A stretch of DNA of 64,000 nucleotides from the NCBI GenBank assembly GCA_020091685.1, contig CM034601.1:38710034-38774033 (forward strand). Direction: 5' to 3'. Shown in pieces: positions 47,484 to 59,787 of this stretch (the first letter of the stretch is position 1; each line of letters begins with the position of its first letter). The notes beneath the pieces were generated by a model, which worked only from the letters and a program-made list of their open reading frames with translations, ran no database searches and was not told the origin of the DNA. The translations under genes were made by a program, and so were the position numbers. The stretch comes from Lutjanus erythropterus (Eukaryota; Chordata; Actinopteri; Lutjaniformes; Lutjanidae).

Positions 47484-48363
47484 AACAAAAACATTTCCTT
47501 ATTCAATGGCTCCACCAGACAAAATAATGTATTTGTAATTACTTACTTCCACCCCTGTTTTTGGTATATAAATAAATTCAGTCAATCAAATGGGAAAAAG
47601 TGTTCAGTTCAGTTTATAAATGAAATTAATTCAATTTGGTTCAGTTAAAACCACAACAACAAAAAAATCCTTCAAGCAAGAGAATAAAATAGTTTTGCAC
47701 TACCAGGGCCACTCCAGTCAATAGTCTGACCAGTTCAGTCAGTCATGGAATCCAGTCTGTTTTGGTTGGGTTGGTTTGGCTTTTAACAGCTGAGTTTTTA
47801 ATGAACAGAGGAGGGATGGAGAGGGATTAAACAACCTTACTTTTTTTGTTAAAGTGTGCTGAGCGTGCAGCTCTGTATGTGACTCATCTTCTCTCCTCCT
47901 GCTCTCTTAAATGAATGACAGTTACAGGAAGTGAATTGAATGGTGGCACCAACTGGGAATGAATCTTTGAGTGAATTTTGGATTGGCATGTGAGTGCGTG
48001 TTTACAGGCTTTACATGTTCAAATCTGGTGCTGAAAAATCCAGGTTGTCACAAAAAACGCCTCTAGTTCACCAGTCACCAAAACAGGAAGAGAAAATGTT
48101 TTTCAACCAATGAAATGACATATATAATAATACTCCTCTGTGATAGGTTTGAATGGTGTTCACACCAGAACTAAACCTCTCCAGACTTCACTTGACAGTG
48201 GTCCCAGACCACCCCTTTGACACAGACCAGAGAGCAATTGTTTGACCTGCACCAGAATTCAAATCTGGCACTTACACCAACCCAGATGCACCATACCAAG
48301 GCAGTACATACTCCAGGGTTCACTCCTGGATCAACTAAACAAGTCTGGTGTGAACTAACCCTT

Positions 48364-49640
48364 TTATCCAACTCAAAAGTTTGGTGATCATAAAAGAAGG
48401 AATCTCGAGTGTCAAGTTCTAAACATGGGCTTCTTTCTTTAGACTTCTTTTGTCTGTAGATTTTTTTAATCTCTGTAGGTGAACCTGCCCACTGTTCACC
48501 AGCATCCTGCAGGCGTTCATGTGCTGTGGGGGATTCTTCCAGCCCACACTTCCAAACCCCAGGCTCTTTGTTGGAGCAGCACCACTGCTGAGCACACACT
48601 CCTCTGACTTTGGTTCGTAAGCTAGATCGATCAAAAAGAACCCAACTTTGCAGTGCTTTATGCTGTGAAGCTGTGCAGAGCCTCCGAATTGAGCAATTCA
48701 ACGTGATGATGGAGAGAGAGGAGACAGAGAAGCAGAAGGAGGAGATTCTGTAGGTCATGTGTCAACAGAGGCTCTAGCTTGATAAGTGCTGACCCCTCTT
48801 TTCTTGCTTTGGCTGGAGTGTCAACAGAGATAGCTGCGGGCGCTAACAGCTTCACCGTCATCAGCACAATGTGAAGGAGAAAACCCTACAGCCATGGCTT
48901 CTGTGTGGCCAGAGTGCAATTCAGTTTCACAGCCAGTATCCTTTCTGAGCCTTCTCACCTTTTTACCTGTTGTACACCCCTCTTCGATCCACAACAGACA
49001 GTTGAGAGCACGCCGGGACCGCTGCAGAGTTGTCGGGCAGCAGCTAACGTATGGTGATAGCTCCTGTGCCGTGCATGGAAAGCCATGAATATAAAGTGTG
49101 TGTTTGTGCCCTCCATTGTGCTGAGTTGACAGCCGCTGGGCTGAGAGATTGCCATACAGCAGGACCTGATGGTGCTGTCACACAGGCTGGCTTCTCCTCT
49201 ATTGGGCCATCTTCCAGCTATTTCAGCTCTCCATCGCACTCCTCCTAATCTCATTCTCCGCACCGTCAATGCACTGATAGCAACCCTGCCCAGAATACAC
49301 GGTATTGGCTGCTATATTTAATCGGAGAAAAGCAAACACTCCTCAGACTAATGCTATTTCCACGCTGAAATGAGCCACTGGTTAATTTAAAATCCAGTTT
49401 ATAGATTTGGTCCTGCCACGAGCCCCAGCTCAGAGAGGGGCAGAGAATCTGTTGCAAAGTAAGAGTCTACGACAGTTTTACTTTTAGCAAGTGGAGCTTA
49501 TGTGTCAGATGTTATCTTCGATTAAACAGGTGAATGAACTGCATGGCCAGAGCGGTGTGTCGCCACTTCCATAAGCACTTTTTGGTCTGTTTTTCATGTG
49601 GGTCACGTCCCGTAGTTCCAATTAAGAGAAATCTTCATGC
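48364..49640. other. No gene recognised
   Basis: It includes the 195-aa minus-strand ORF (48171-48758) overlapping the repeat end. It shows no domain and is best read as chance. The rest is ordinary intron. Confidence 0.4.
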
Positions 49641-49959
49641 TAGAGCAGGAGTTTTCAAAGTCTGACATTGTGAAGCTCCCTCAGTGGGGAATATAAACAC
49701 AAAGTATAATGTTGACACTGAGTTAACTGTGGGTCAACACCTGATCCCATTATTACAGCCTATATTTATTTACATTTTTGCAATTAAAAGTATGCTGAAT
49801 TAGATATTATCATTTCCCGTGTGCAGTGTACCAATAGATACAAAGACCACTATCACTAGATTTCTTTGATATTGAAGACAACTTACAGACATGATGACAA
49901 GCTCTGAAGTTATAAGGAGTGTCTTTTATCACTGATTTTGAGGCAGAGTTCTAGATGCA

Positions 49960-50230
49960 CGCGTCTGGGGCAATGATAAGAGCACTCTCATGTATGTACG
50001 CTAAATATGAAGCTATATCGAGCAACTGGTTAGCTTAGCATGGCACAAAGAATAAAAGCATTGAGAAACAGCTACTCTGGCTCTGTCTAAAGGCAAAACA
50101 TCTGACAACTAGCACTTCTTACTGTAAGAATAAAAATGAACTAATTAACACTTTCTTTGTGAAAAGCAAGACACAGCTTTTTAAAAAAAAATGTTGACAG
50201 AACCAGGTTACCTTACGAGGCAGCTGGATT
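49960..50230 (+). repeat. Fish-type dispersed repeat
   Basis: aaatatgaagctatatcgag, then ctggttagcttagcatggca and acagctactctggctctgtc reproduce the order of a repeat that I recall as common in fish ('ttagcttagcataaagactg' family). A matching distal end (gtttcccaaaatgttgaact) lies separately at about 53517-53540. Confidence 0.55.
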
Positions 50231-50717
50231 TGCGAGGTAATGAGATCATTTGAGGTTCTGCGTCTTCTGAGGGACTACTAGCAGCCACGGCTGTGGTTTC
50301 AGGTTTGCTGACAGCGAGAAGTGTCCATGGAAATGACTCATCTTGAACAAACAACAGCGGCTCCTGAAGAGGTTAGCGTAGATACTGTGATAGCCTCTGT
50401 TATATCAGAACCAAGGAGTATTCCTCTTTGAAAGAAGAGCAAAGAACACTGAAGGCTTTTCTCCGTGGAAAAGATGTTTTTGCTCTTCTTCAGACTAGCT
50501 TTGGTTTCGGTTCAGTGAGTTGATCTGATTGGTTGAAGTCATCAGGTTGAAGTCCACACTAGATGTGACAGATGATTCATCCAATCACCTGCCAAATACT
50601 TTTTTTAAAGTGCCTGCCCTTTTCTAAACTCACAATCAATTTTGATCTTAAGCAGAAAACCATGTATAAGTAGTTATTTATAAAGTCTTACTTTGACATG
50701 GATATGATCTTATCTCT

Positions 50718-50742
50718 AATAATAATAATAATAATAATAATA
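50718..50742. repeat. (AAT)n microsatellite
   Basis: About eight AAT units, the short tandem tail of the adjacent LINE relic. Confidence 0.9.
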
Positions 50743-51650
50743 ACAACTTAATTTGTATAGCACTTTTCATACAAAAGGAATTGTAGCACAAAGTGCTTTA
50801 CAATCATAGCTAAGAGAATACCCCCCACCCCGCCCACACACCCACACACAGGATCACACAAACCCATACAATCGGCACTCATGTTACATCATGATAATGA
50901 GGAAATTAGATAGAAATTAGATGAGGAAACACAGGAGATAAATTTGAAATATTAAAACAATAAAAGTATAAATAATAAAAACAGAAATAAATAAATAAAT
51001 ACATAAGATAAAAGAATATAAAATATTTGACAATTATTAAATGGAATAGAATGAATAAAATACCTAAAAATTGATAAAATTAGAAATTTAGTTAAAAGCC
51101 AGACTGAAAAGGTGGGTCTTAAGTTTGCCTTTAAAAATATCAATATTGCATGTCGCCCTCAGATCTTCAGGCAGGTTATTCCATAAACGGGGGGCATAGT
51201 AATAAAAAGATGCCTCACCGTATGTTTTAGTTTTAACTTTGGGCACTGTTAAAAGGCCACTTCCAGAAGACCTGAGGGCTCTGCTGGGTTCATGTGGTAA
51301 AAACAAGTTAGATAAATAAGAAGGGGCAAGACCGTTAAGAGCTTTATAAACCTAAAACGTACAGGAAGCCAATGCAGAGACTTTAAAATCGGTGTAATGT
51401 GAGCTCTCTTTCTGGTCTTTGTCAGCATCCGAGCGGCTGAGTTTTTTCTTTTAAGGGAGACCAGAAAGAAGAGCATTGCAGTAATCAATCCTGCAAGTAA
51501 TAAAAGCATGAATAAGTGTCTCTGCATTGGCTTGAGAGAGAAACTTATTTTGGCGATGTTCTTTAAATGATAAAATGCCTTTCTTGTGACATCCTTTATA
51601 TGAGCCTCAAAATTCAGTTCTGCATCAAATAATATATAATGTCAACGTCT
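50718..51650 (-). mobile_element. Decayed L2/CR1-type LINE 3' end (minus)
   Basis: Read on the minus strand, two frames carry the C-terminal end of a LINE reverse transcriptase: AARMLTKTRKRAHITPILKS, then LHWLPVRFR (51249-51527), and LRSSGSGLLTVPKVKTKTYG, then APRLWNNLPEDLR and LKTHLFSLAFN (51088-51306). The frame changes between them. The 3' UTR includes the 'aagtgctatacaaatt' motif and a tail of TAT/ATT trinucleotides (plus-strand AAT repeat, 50718-50742). It is 5'-truncated and inactive. The part beyond 51530 is repeat-like but less certain. Confidence 0.8.
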
Positions 51651-52039
51651 TGACTTAAGTGAATTTCGTGCTGGTTATGTCAGGTTATGGCAGTTTGGGA
51701 AATGCACACAAGCCTGTGGTGAACTTTGCCTCAGCTTTATGAACAACATGATAGGAATTATCAGTTAAAGGTGTGAGGAATTAGCACTGACACACTCCAA
51801 GCTACATGTTTGGCTTTGTTTGTTACCCCATTGTTTAGTCCACTGATTAATATGCGTTGCCTCGCTTCAATCTCCTCTACCATCGCTGTGATCTCGTCTC
51901 TCAATGTTTGCTTTTCTCTTTTGGTCACTGTTTGAAATGATCTTAAGAATTAAGTATAAAACTTTTTATAAAAGAGACCCCAGGCTTGATGTTCCAGTCT
52001 TCATGCTAAGCCAAGCTTTAAACTCTCAGCAAGAGAGCA

Positions 52040-52520
52040 AATGCAGACACCAAACAGGTAGTTATTGGAAAGAAAAGTCTTTTATTTTGAAGATTTACAA
52101 GGTGGGTGAAATGGAGGCTGGAAGGAGCCGTGGCTGAGGTTAGGGAAATGGTATGGTTGGATGTTTGAGGTTGATTGAGGAAAAAAAGCTGGCTTGCAGG
52201 CTTGGCAAACTGGCGAGGTGCACTGGCATACAGATGATCCTGAGAACAGGGAAAACAGGTATGAGTTTCACAGGCAGGCAGGCAGGCAAACAAACTAGCA
52301 AACAGATAAACAGACCGGCAAGCAAGACTTTAACTGAGCTGGAAACATGGCACATAGACAAATTCTGTGTGGCACAGTGATCCGGCAGAGACTGGCTGTT
52401 GGTGTAGAGTATTTGTAGTGAGGAGGTGAAAGTGTGATGGCAGCCAGGTGTGCTTGATTGACGGGAAGGTGCACAGTGAGAGTGAGAACGGACAAATGGG
52501 GAAGGGAATGAACAAACAGA
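52040..52520 (-). repeat. Possible LTR-type repeat
   Basis: On the plus strand, cagacaccaaacaggtagtt, then gtcttttattttgaag, a (caggcagg)n stretch, ggcacagtgatccggcagag and then gactggctgttggtgtagag. This composition and order resembles terminal parts of fish LTR elements read in reverse. No matching second LTR or coding region is in the window. Confidence 0.35.
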
Positions 52521-54570
52521 CAGACAAAAAACAAAACACACCAAGCACAGCTCTCTCATAAAAAGGCTGAAAATAACAAAAACACACAGAAAGCTCAACA
52601 CAGTCAGGCTTTACTTGCATGAGCTGGCTCGACGAAACCTAAAACCCCAGTCAGAGATACGGATGGATATCATGACGGTGGTTATCAGCTTTCTTTGTTA
52701 ACTCAGGCTTTCTTCTTCAGACTCTGCGTGCTCACATAAAAAGAGGCATTTGGTGTGTCATTTGACTCTTCTTCCACACAAAGTGAAGCGATCGCGAGCC
52801 GCCCACTTCAGTCAAGATGAACAAATAAGCAAATAATGCAGGAGAAGAAGAGCGCTGTCAGAAAATTACTGATCCTCTGAATGTGATCTTAATGCTGCCA
52901 TTTATTTCTAACATGACAACTGCATGTTTAACAATGAAACATCATACAGCAGATTTAAACATGATGTCTGACAGTGTCCCATGATGACAGAGACGTGCAT
53001 CGCTTCAGGTTTTGGCCAAATCAAAGTAAAATGATTATAACTGATAGACTCATCAATTTTTCATCAGTGTTGTGAGCTGCAATATCAGCAATGCAAAACA
53101 GACTTAAAACAGTAAATAGCATTCACAGTGTCTGTAGCTGCTTCATCATTCTTTTAGTGTGTGGATGATACACTGTGTAAATTTAAAGTGTTAACATGGC
53201 CTGAAGCAAACAAGAAAAAATGACATCACCCAAGGGAGGTTCCTGTGACAGCGTGATGCAGACGGTCACACTGCACATTACATTACATTATGTTAAAGTT
53301 ACATTATCGTTCATAAAGAATTTTGTTAGGAAAAAGAAATCATTAAAGAGCAGTGCTTTTTACAGGCGATTTAAACTGAAACCCTGAAAATAACCTCACA
53401 ACGAGGTTATGAGTTCAGCATAAGTTACCATGGTGATCTAGCAGGTTAAAATAGAGCCTGAAAACGCTGCCCTCTGGGAGAAGTCATAGAGAAGGGACCA
53501 TGATAGCAAATAACCGTGTTTCCCAAAATGTTGAACTGTCCCTTTAAGAGAGAGAAACTGTTGCCAAGTAAGAGTTCAGCACTAAGTGATAGACAGTTCC
53601 TCAGTACTTTGGTTATTGCAGGTGGCGCTCACATTTCAGATGTTATCTCTAACCAAATATCACATGTTGTCAGTGTGTTGACGCTCACAGAGATGATGAG
53701 TTCACTGTCAGCAGTGTTCTGTGAGTGCAGGCCATTTTTAACTGTGGATAATTAATGAATCTCCATCTGAACACTCTGTTATATCCCGGGCAGCCCTCAC
53801 ACACGCTCTTGTTGTTGAACTTGATATGAACACTACAGTGTATTATTAATGGCTGAGGCTTACAGTCAGTCTAACTCTGTGATGTCTGGCTCTTGGCCAC
53901 ACTTTCACAGCTTTATTAATCCCCCCCCTCCGTCCTCTCCTCTCCCTTCATGTTTCTCTGCTTCTGTAGCTCATTACATTCCATTACCAACAGCCAGAGC
54001 AGAACGTGGAGATGGTACGAAGATGGTGTGAATACACCATGAGATCAGCTGGCTGTGCGCTGCATTGAAGCGACTGCATACTGTCAAGTTCACGGACATG
54101 AATTGTCCTATGAGAATCTGCAGAATAGCGACAGCAGGACAGAAGCTACTTGTTCAGACAGGCTGGTCTAGTTATTTCTGTCTCCTTCGCAGAGCTGTCA
54201 GTGGATACAGTCTTACAGTGGCTGGCCTCCCAAAGCTGCTGTGTGTGGGAAATAATATATGTTTGATTCATTCATTATCTATTTTACAGTGAAATTAAAG
54301 CATACACTACAAAAACTTAAAGCTACTACAAGGAGTTTTGTTATGAAACAGTCATAAACTGTACATAAGTTAAGAAGACCATCTGTGAGAAGATTGTGTA
54401 TTTCTGTATAGTTTTTTATTTTATATCTTCTTTTTTCCCCCTGAATTATTTTCTACTTGATTTGAATCTGCTAAGGCCAAATTGATCGGGTACTGGGTTG
54501 CGTTGGATGTTTTTGTGTGTTATTTGTTATCCATATTATTCAATAAAAAGTTGATGCCAAAAAAAAAAAA
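52521..54570. other. No gene recognised
   Basis: About 53230-53560 reads as an old repeat ending cccaaaatgttgaactgtcc, then ctttaa. No exon was seen. Confidence 0.4.
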
Positions 54571-54670
54571 AGCAGGAAGAGATTTTATTTTGATAATTTC
54601 ATTTTTGATGTTATATTTTGTGGTTATGGTGGTGGAAACACTATACAGCTTTTGGTTCCTCCAAAATCAA
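54571..54670 (+). repeat. Dispersed repeat, copy 3 of three
   Basis: agcaggaagagattttattt, then tttttgatgttatattttgt and ggttatggtggtggaaacac. It is the closest match to the reverse of 5911-6150. Confidence 0.65.
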
Positions 54671-55069
54671 CAATATGTGAGAGTTCCTTTCCATAGCTTT
54701 AAAAAAAATACTTTCTGGGCTGTCTTAAAATTTAAGTTGACTGAATCTGAAAAGACAAGTTGAGATCATTCTGTAATGATTCAAAAAAATTCTTGTTGAT
54801 ATTAGTTCAGTTGCAGTTAGCTTCATCTCGACCAATAAGCTTAGGAATTTAAGTTCAGTGAACAACTCTTCAAATTTAATTTCATGAGTTGGTTGAACTC
54901 TGTACACTACAGTCATTCAACTCATCATTTCAGGTGAGAAGACTTCATGTTATAAGTGTGTTTATAGGTTCTGAAGTGTTCTGAGAAGAATACTAGAAAT
55001 GTTATGTTTAATTAACTTGAATGAAAAAAACTGGCGTTTCTCTTTTCCTCATTGATGTCGATCGGCTGA

Positions 55070-55240
55070 GTCCTAGCTGAAAGGTTCCCAGAAACAGTCG
55101 AAAAGAAAGTCTTTGTCAGTTACACTCCAGAGCTCTGGAACACTGTACCTATGGATATCAGGGAAGCCAGCTGGCTAAATATTTTAAGCAGAAAGTGAAA
55201 AACTCTTCACTTTAGCCTTTAACTAGCTCTGACTTTAGTA
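55070..55240 (+). mobile_element. LINE reverse-transcriptase C-terminal relic (plus)
   Basis: Plus-strand frames give VSYTPELWNTVPMDIREAS, then a Lys-rich helix and a Ser-Leu ending. This parallels the APRLWNNLPEDLR, then FKGKLKTHLFSL region of the minus-strand relic at 51088-51306. Stops and shifts are present. Low-complexity A/T-rich sequence follows (55300-55620). Confidence 0.6.
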
Positions 55241-56195
55241 ATACAGACCTGAGAGTCTACTTTGCATTTTGTTTCACACTTACGCACTGCTGCACTGCTT
55301 TTAAAATGTATTTTACTTTTTTATGCATGCTATATACTTTATTTTTAACTTCATTTTTTTATTATCTGGCAATATTTTCCATCGTATGTTTTCTATGCAA
55401 TCTGTTTTTATCCTTATTTTGATCTTACTTTTACTAGTATTATCTGGTTGCTTTTATCCATGTGAAGATGTATTCTATTTATTCTATTCATTGATTTTTA
55501 CATATGGGTTTTATATTTCATCTTATTTTATGTTAATTATAAGATTATATTACTGTTTTGTATTTATTCTATGTCTTTCATTTAAGGCATCATTTGCATT
55601 ATCATTTGACAATGTGATGCTCTTCTATTCCACCTGCTGACAGCCATGTACCTGAAATGGAAAAATCCAGATATTCTCAATTAGAGTCTATGACTACAAA
55701 TCTAGAGTGTGACAGAGACAGTAATTCCTTTCATGTGTCACTGTAGCATCCTGCAGTATTCTGTCTGTCAGCTCGTTCAAAGCTCCTCACGCTGCCCCAG
55801 TTACTCACAACTCAGTGAGTTACAGTGCTCTGCTCGCAGAATAAAACATGACATGCAGTCTGGGCCTGAACAGGGAACCTGCCGGGGTCAGGAGAGGTTG
55901 ACAGTGAGTCATCAGAATATACATCATTCGGCAGAGTGTCATTTTCGGTTAGCACACGGCCAGCAGACGCTCTTCGACGTTGTTTGGGCTCTGTGCGATA
56001 GCGGGGGACAACACGGCTCCTACAACGGGCATCTGGCAGTCACCACAGATGACAATTAGCCTCACCAGTACCCCTGCTGCATTCAGTGCTGTTATTAAAA
56101 GCGGCTGCTCCTCTGCTCACTATTTAGAACTGCAGACTGATGAAGGTGAGTGTAGGTGCCTCCACTAACTGTTGTTTCTTTATGTCCATCCTCAG
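55241..56195. other. Intron end before the second srrm3 exon
   Basis: A T-rich stretch at 55300-55620, then more balanced sequence leading into the branch/polypyrimidine region (gttgtttctttatgtccatc, then CTCAG). Confidence 0.5.
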
Positions 56196-56297
56196 GTACA
56201 CAGAAGAAGAGATTCGACAGAAAGTGAGCACTTTCAGACAAATGCTGATGGACAAGGAGGGCGTGATCACCAGAGAGGGCTCACACACACAACCAGT
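56196..56297 (+). CDS. srrm3: srrm3 second coding exon (second half of cwf21 domain)
   Basis: The exon begins after the acceptor TCCTCAG. Its first base G completes the split Gly codon, giving Gly-Tyr-Thr-Glu-Glu-Glu. It encodes 33 full codons (YTEEEIRQKV, then STFRQMLMDKEGVITRE and GSHTQP) and ends with two bases of the next codon, probably Val, before a perfect donor GTAAGT at 56298. The two exons together rebuild the whole cwf21 domain, the region that in yeast Cwc21 and human SRRM2 docks on Prp8/SNU114 at the spliceosome core. As recalled, mammalian SRRM3 differs here only by conservative changes such as S/T, G/S, E/D and L/I. The exon is 102 nt, a multiple of three, so skipping it would keep the frame but remove half the domain. 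The following exon lies outside the window or was not recognised before 64000. Confidence 0.93.
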
Positions 56298-56691
56298 GTA
56301 AGTTACTTCATGCCATATCTTTCAGGTGCTTTATTGCAGTTTTTCATTGCCGATCATTTTTTTCCTGTTACGTGTCACAGTGTGCACCTCCCCCTCCTGC
56401 TGCAGCAGCTGCAATGATTGGTGGCAGCTGCTGGCAATCAGCAATCAGGGCCAGGTACATAAAAGCAGGGAGCAGGGGTTTGCAGCTGAAGAGGGCCAGG
56501 GGGCCAATGGACAGATGACGGTCTGCATGTGTGCAGTAAAGTCTTCTGCTGGCAGGCTAGACTGCTTGTTCTTAGCATTTATGTTAGAGTTTGTTAGCAT
56601 GTGTCTTGCTATCCTCCTTGGCTTGCAAGAATACTTGTCATCTCTGTGTAGAATGTACTTTGCCTCCCAGGCTAACGTTGTGCTGAGGCTG

Positions 56692-56800
56692 TCAAAAGTA
56701 TAAATACTTCAACACGTTTTCAATACCACACGTTTAAAACAATACAATGCTTACATTTTATAGTATTGAAAGTACCAAAGCTATTAAAGAAATGAAAATA
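56692..56800 (+). repeat. Dispersed fish repeat, copy 2
   Basis: tcaaaagtataaatacttca, then agtattgaaagtaccaaa matches 1661-1760. Further on, cttcatcagggcatacagag (about 56900) resembles cttcatcagacagg next to the palindrome, so both may belong to one longer family. Confidence 0.55.
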
Positions 56801-58157
56801 AAACTAAAACTGACTGTCTAGCTTACTGAAGATTAAAGTGTAAAGTCGTGGATAGCAGTCTGGAATGATCTGAGGCAAATGAATGAATTTAAAAATTCTT
56901 CATCAGGGCATACAGAGAACAATAAGACAGGTGTTGTATTAGATAAAAAAAGGAAAAAAGACTAGTCAGGAGGTCATGTGACCTAGTCACCTGACATGTC
57001 AGTTGCTGTAACAAAGGAAACAAAAAAAATGTAAATGTATACTATAAGCAAAGGAAAACCCACATGGACCTCAGTTCAGTCTTTATATGTCAGGGTTTTG
57101 TTTTTTTTTAAAAGAAAACCATTATGCTTTTTTGTGTTTGAAGGACTTTTTCTTCTTTTTGCTGTGGTATCAAATTGTGGTATTGAGACAAACCTAGTTT
57201 GTGCATTAAACTGTTTTTACTATTATTTATATTCCTCGTACTCATATAAATGAGTTACACTGCCAACAAAATAAGCATGTACCTGAATTCATCAAAAATG
57301 AGAACATGTATTTGAACCTCACCTTCCATAAAAGTATCGAGTAAAGTCTAAACAAAAAAACCTTTCAGTTGTTTGAGTGGAAATACACCAAAATGTTCGC
57401 TCTGGGCCATACTGCACATTTTCTTTTAAGGCTGAAGATTGTGATGCAATGGGAGGAGGCCCAGATGAAAACAGCTGGTTTGAAGTGTCAGTGAAAGTGC
57501 TGAGATTCATGAGGATCATGAAGTAAAAATAACACCTGCAACAAGCACATTTTCTAATTTATTAGAGAATTCAAAGAGTTATGTATCCATGACAGTAAAT
57601 TAATTACAAAATTAATACAAATGCTTCATAGTAAATGAATCTAATAAAACTAGACAGCAGCAAAATATCAAATGCCAGCAGAAATTGATTTTAAAAGAGG
57701 TTATGAGGAATGGCCTGCCCGTCTAATAATGTCTTGAGGCAGTGGGCTCCAAAGAATATGGACCGTAATTGCAAAGCGCAATAAATTTTAATTTAAATCT
57801 TTGGCTTTTGACTGATAATGCCTCTCTCTGAGTACACAGGGAATGTTTAAAACCCCGGTGCTCTGAAAATAATCAGCAGCATTTTAAAGTCTATTCTAAA
57901 CTCAGCTGGAAGCCAATGAGGCGAAGATTGGCATGATAATTGTCAATTTGTTTAGTGTTCAGCCGCGCTGTAGCTTTGAGCGCAAGGCGGGAGGGAGAGC
58001 GTCTCATCTGAGGCGAGCACAGATGGAATTAAAGAAATCAAAATAAATGATTGCGTGTCTTCGTCCAGATCACAAAGAGACACACTCGCTCACAAAGGCC
58101 GCCGCTTTAGCCGTCACAAAATACAAGGAAAGCAGCAGCAGGATGCAGGCGTCCATC

Positions 58158-58161
<4 letters not shown>

Positions 58162-58201
<40 letters not shown>
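58162..58201. repeat. (TG)20 microsatellite
   Basis: A pure TG tract followed by gagtgagtga. Confidence 0.97.
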
Positions 58202-58203
<2 letters not shown>

Positions 58204-58649
58204 TGAGTGATGGAGAGAGGCAGTGTGGTGGTGGCAACGTGACCCAATGTCTGTGAACTAATGACTGGTAATGATGCTGATGCTTCCTGTCTCGCAGGCT
58301 AGACTAATGATTCTCCCTCCTCTGCACCTCAGCCAGTATCTAACATTGGGGCAGACTGCACTGAAATGAGGGGGGAGGCTCAGGGAGGGAGTTAGAGAGG
58401 ACACTCACGGACGGTGGGAAGGATCTAACAAACATTTGTGCTTCAGAGAAAGTAAACTTTGTGTTGCTTTTCACATTAGTTCAATCTCAAGGGCACTTCT
58501 GAGTCAGGTCAATTTGGGATGCCAGAGCTCGCCTCAAATTCTGCAACTTTCCCTCTGCAGAAAGGCCTTGATGTGGAAAATTGAAGATGGTTGTAATTTG
58601 CAGGGTTGTTATCCCCCCCACTCCCCCTCACACTCACTCACCATGGCCC

Positions 58650-58650
<1 letters not shown>

Positions 58651-58681
<31 letters not shown>
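58651..58681. repeat. (CA)n microsatellite
   Basis: About 15 CA units. Confidence 0.95.
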
Positions 58682-58683
<2 letters not shown>

Positions 58684-59015
58684 CTTTTTCTGAAGTCATC
58701 TACGTCATTCTGCCCGACATTGTGACGTTAGAAGTTCAGTAATCTGAATCATCATGTGAAGCATGCCTAAATCAACTCATGGGGTGGCCCCGGAGCCCGA
58801 ACCAACCCTCTCCCGTGATACTCACTGCCACCAGCGACAGGCAGATCAGTCCCAGTCAGTCCCTTGCATGAATAGGTAATACACTAGAAGACCTTCCCTG
58901 CCAGGTTTATGTACATAGTGTATGTGCTAGTGATCTCATATTAATAGACAAGTTGTGTCCCGGCCTTCTCTGTCTCTGAAACTTTGGCTTGTTTCAGGTT
59001 CTCTGGTCCTTTTCA

Positions 59016-59500
59016 GCCATGCTAGTGGCATGACTTTAGGGATGGCAGTGTCAGTCGGTCAGCCACTTTGGTCCAGTCTGAAATGTCTCAACGGCTATCA
59101 GATTAATTACCATGAAATTTGGTCCAGACATTCATGCTTCCCAGAGGGTCAATTTTAATGGGTTTGGTGATCCTCTTACTCCTCTTACCTCGAGCACTAC
59201 CATAAAGTTCAGAGTGAAATGTTTCCATTCTTATTGAATGGGTTGCCTTGACATTTCGTACACGCATTCATGTCCACCTCAGGATGAGCTGCAATAACTT
59301 TGGTCATCCTCTGGCTTTTTTTTATCTCCAGCAACACCAATTTTAGTTTATTTTTACTTGGACAAGTAATGACATTCACATCAGCCACACATTAGCATAT
59401 GTTAGCAACAATGCTAAATGAAGTTGGTGATCATGTCAAATATTATACCTGCTAAACATCAGCATATTAACATAAGTGTTGTGAGCATGTTAGCATGCGG
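59016..59500 (-). repeat. Dispersed fish repeat (minus copy, long)
   Basis: gtcagccactttggtccagt, then gaaatgtctcaacggctatc, then ttaccatgaaatttggtcca, then gctaaacatcagcatattaa and gagcatgttagcatgc. It is the reverse complement of the family at 26150-26516. Confidence 0.7.
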
Positions 59501-59512
59501 TACAGTCTCACA

Positions 59513-59787
59513 CTGGCCTTTTCTGCCAAATTAGTTCTGGCTCTTAAACTGGTTCCTTTCAAGATCCTTGGAACCTTCATGCTACCAAGTGATCAGTTTT
59601 GAGTGGAACCATTGTAATCTTATCTTATCAAATCTGTATCTTGTTGTTAGTTATCAACAGTGCTCATTTCAGTTCCCTAGAAAAAAACCTGCTATTTTTT
59701 GGTTCCGGCTGCCGGAGTTTATTTTTGGGGGAAAATTAGGTGCTTGAACCAGAACGGGGCTGGTTCCATGTTGGTGGAAAAGGCCAG
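59513..59787. mobile_element. 275-bp MITE with inverted ends
   Basis: The left end ctggccttttctgccaa pairs with the right end ttggtggaaaaggccag. The interior mirrors ggctcttaaactggttcc against ggttccatg, then cttgaaccagaac. It has no coding capacity. It lies directly beside the repeat copy at 59016-59500. Confidence 0.75.

Larger units (their letters stand above)
46236..48363. mobile_element. Region bounded by 'agggttagttcacacc'-type inverted ends
   Basis: The left end tagggtgagttcacacc (46236-46252) pairs with the right end ggtgtgaactaaccct (48347-48362). A third related motif, ggtgttcacacc, lies near 48146. These ends are typical of a fish MITE. The interior holds copy B of the 200-bp block and a SINE. 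It may be one 2.1-kb element with insertions, or two element fragments with unrelated sequence between. Confidence 0.45.
32628..56195 (+). other. srrm3: srrm3 intron of 23,568 bp
   Basis: The boundaries are GTAAGT at 32628 and TCCTCAG ending at 56195, phase 2. The intron cuts the cwf21 domain directly before its conserved Tyr. It carries many mobile-element relics, microsatellites and a duplicated 200-bp block, listed separately. No other gene was found on either strand inside it. Confidence 0.9.

Noticed and set aside
48171..48758. 195-aa ORF on the minus strand
   Set aside because: It overlaps the inverted end of a repeat at 48140-48363 and shows no domain. Likely chance.
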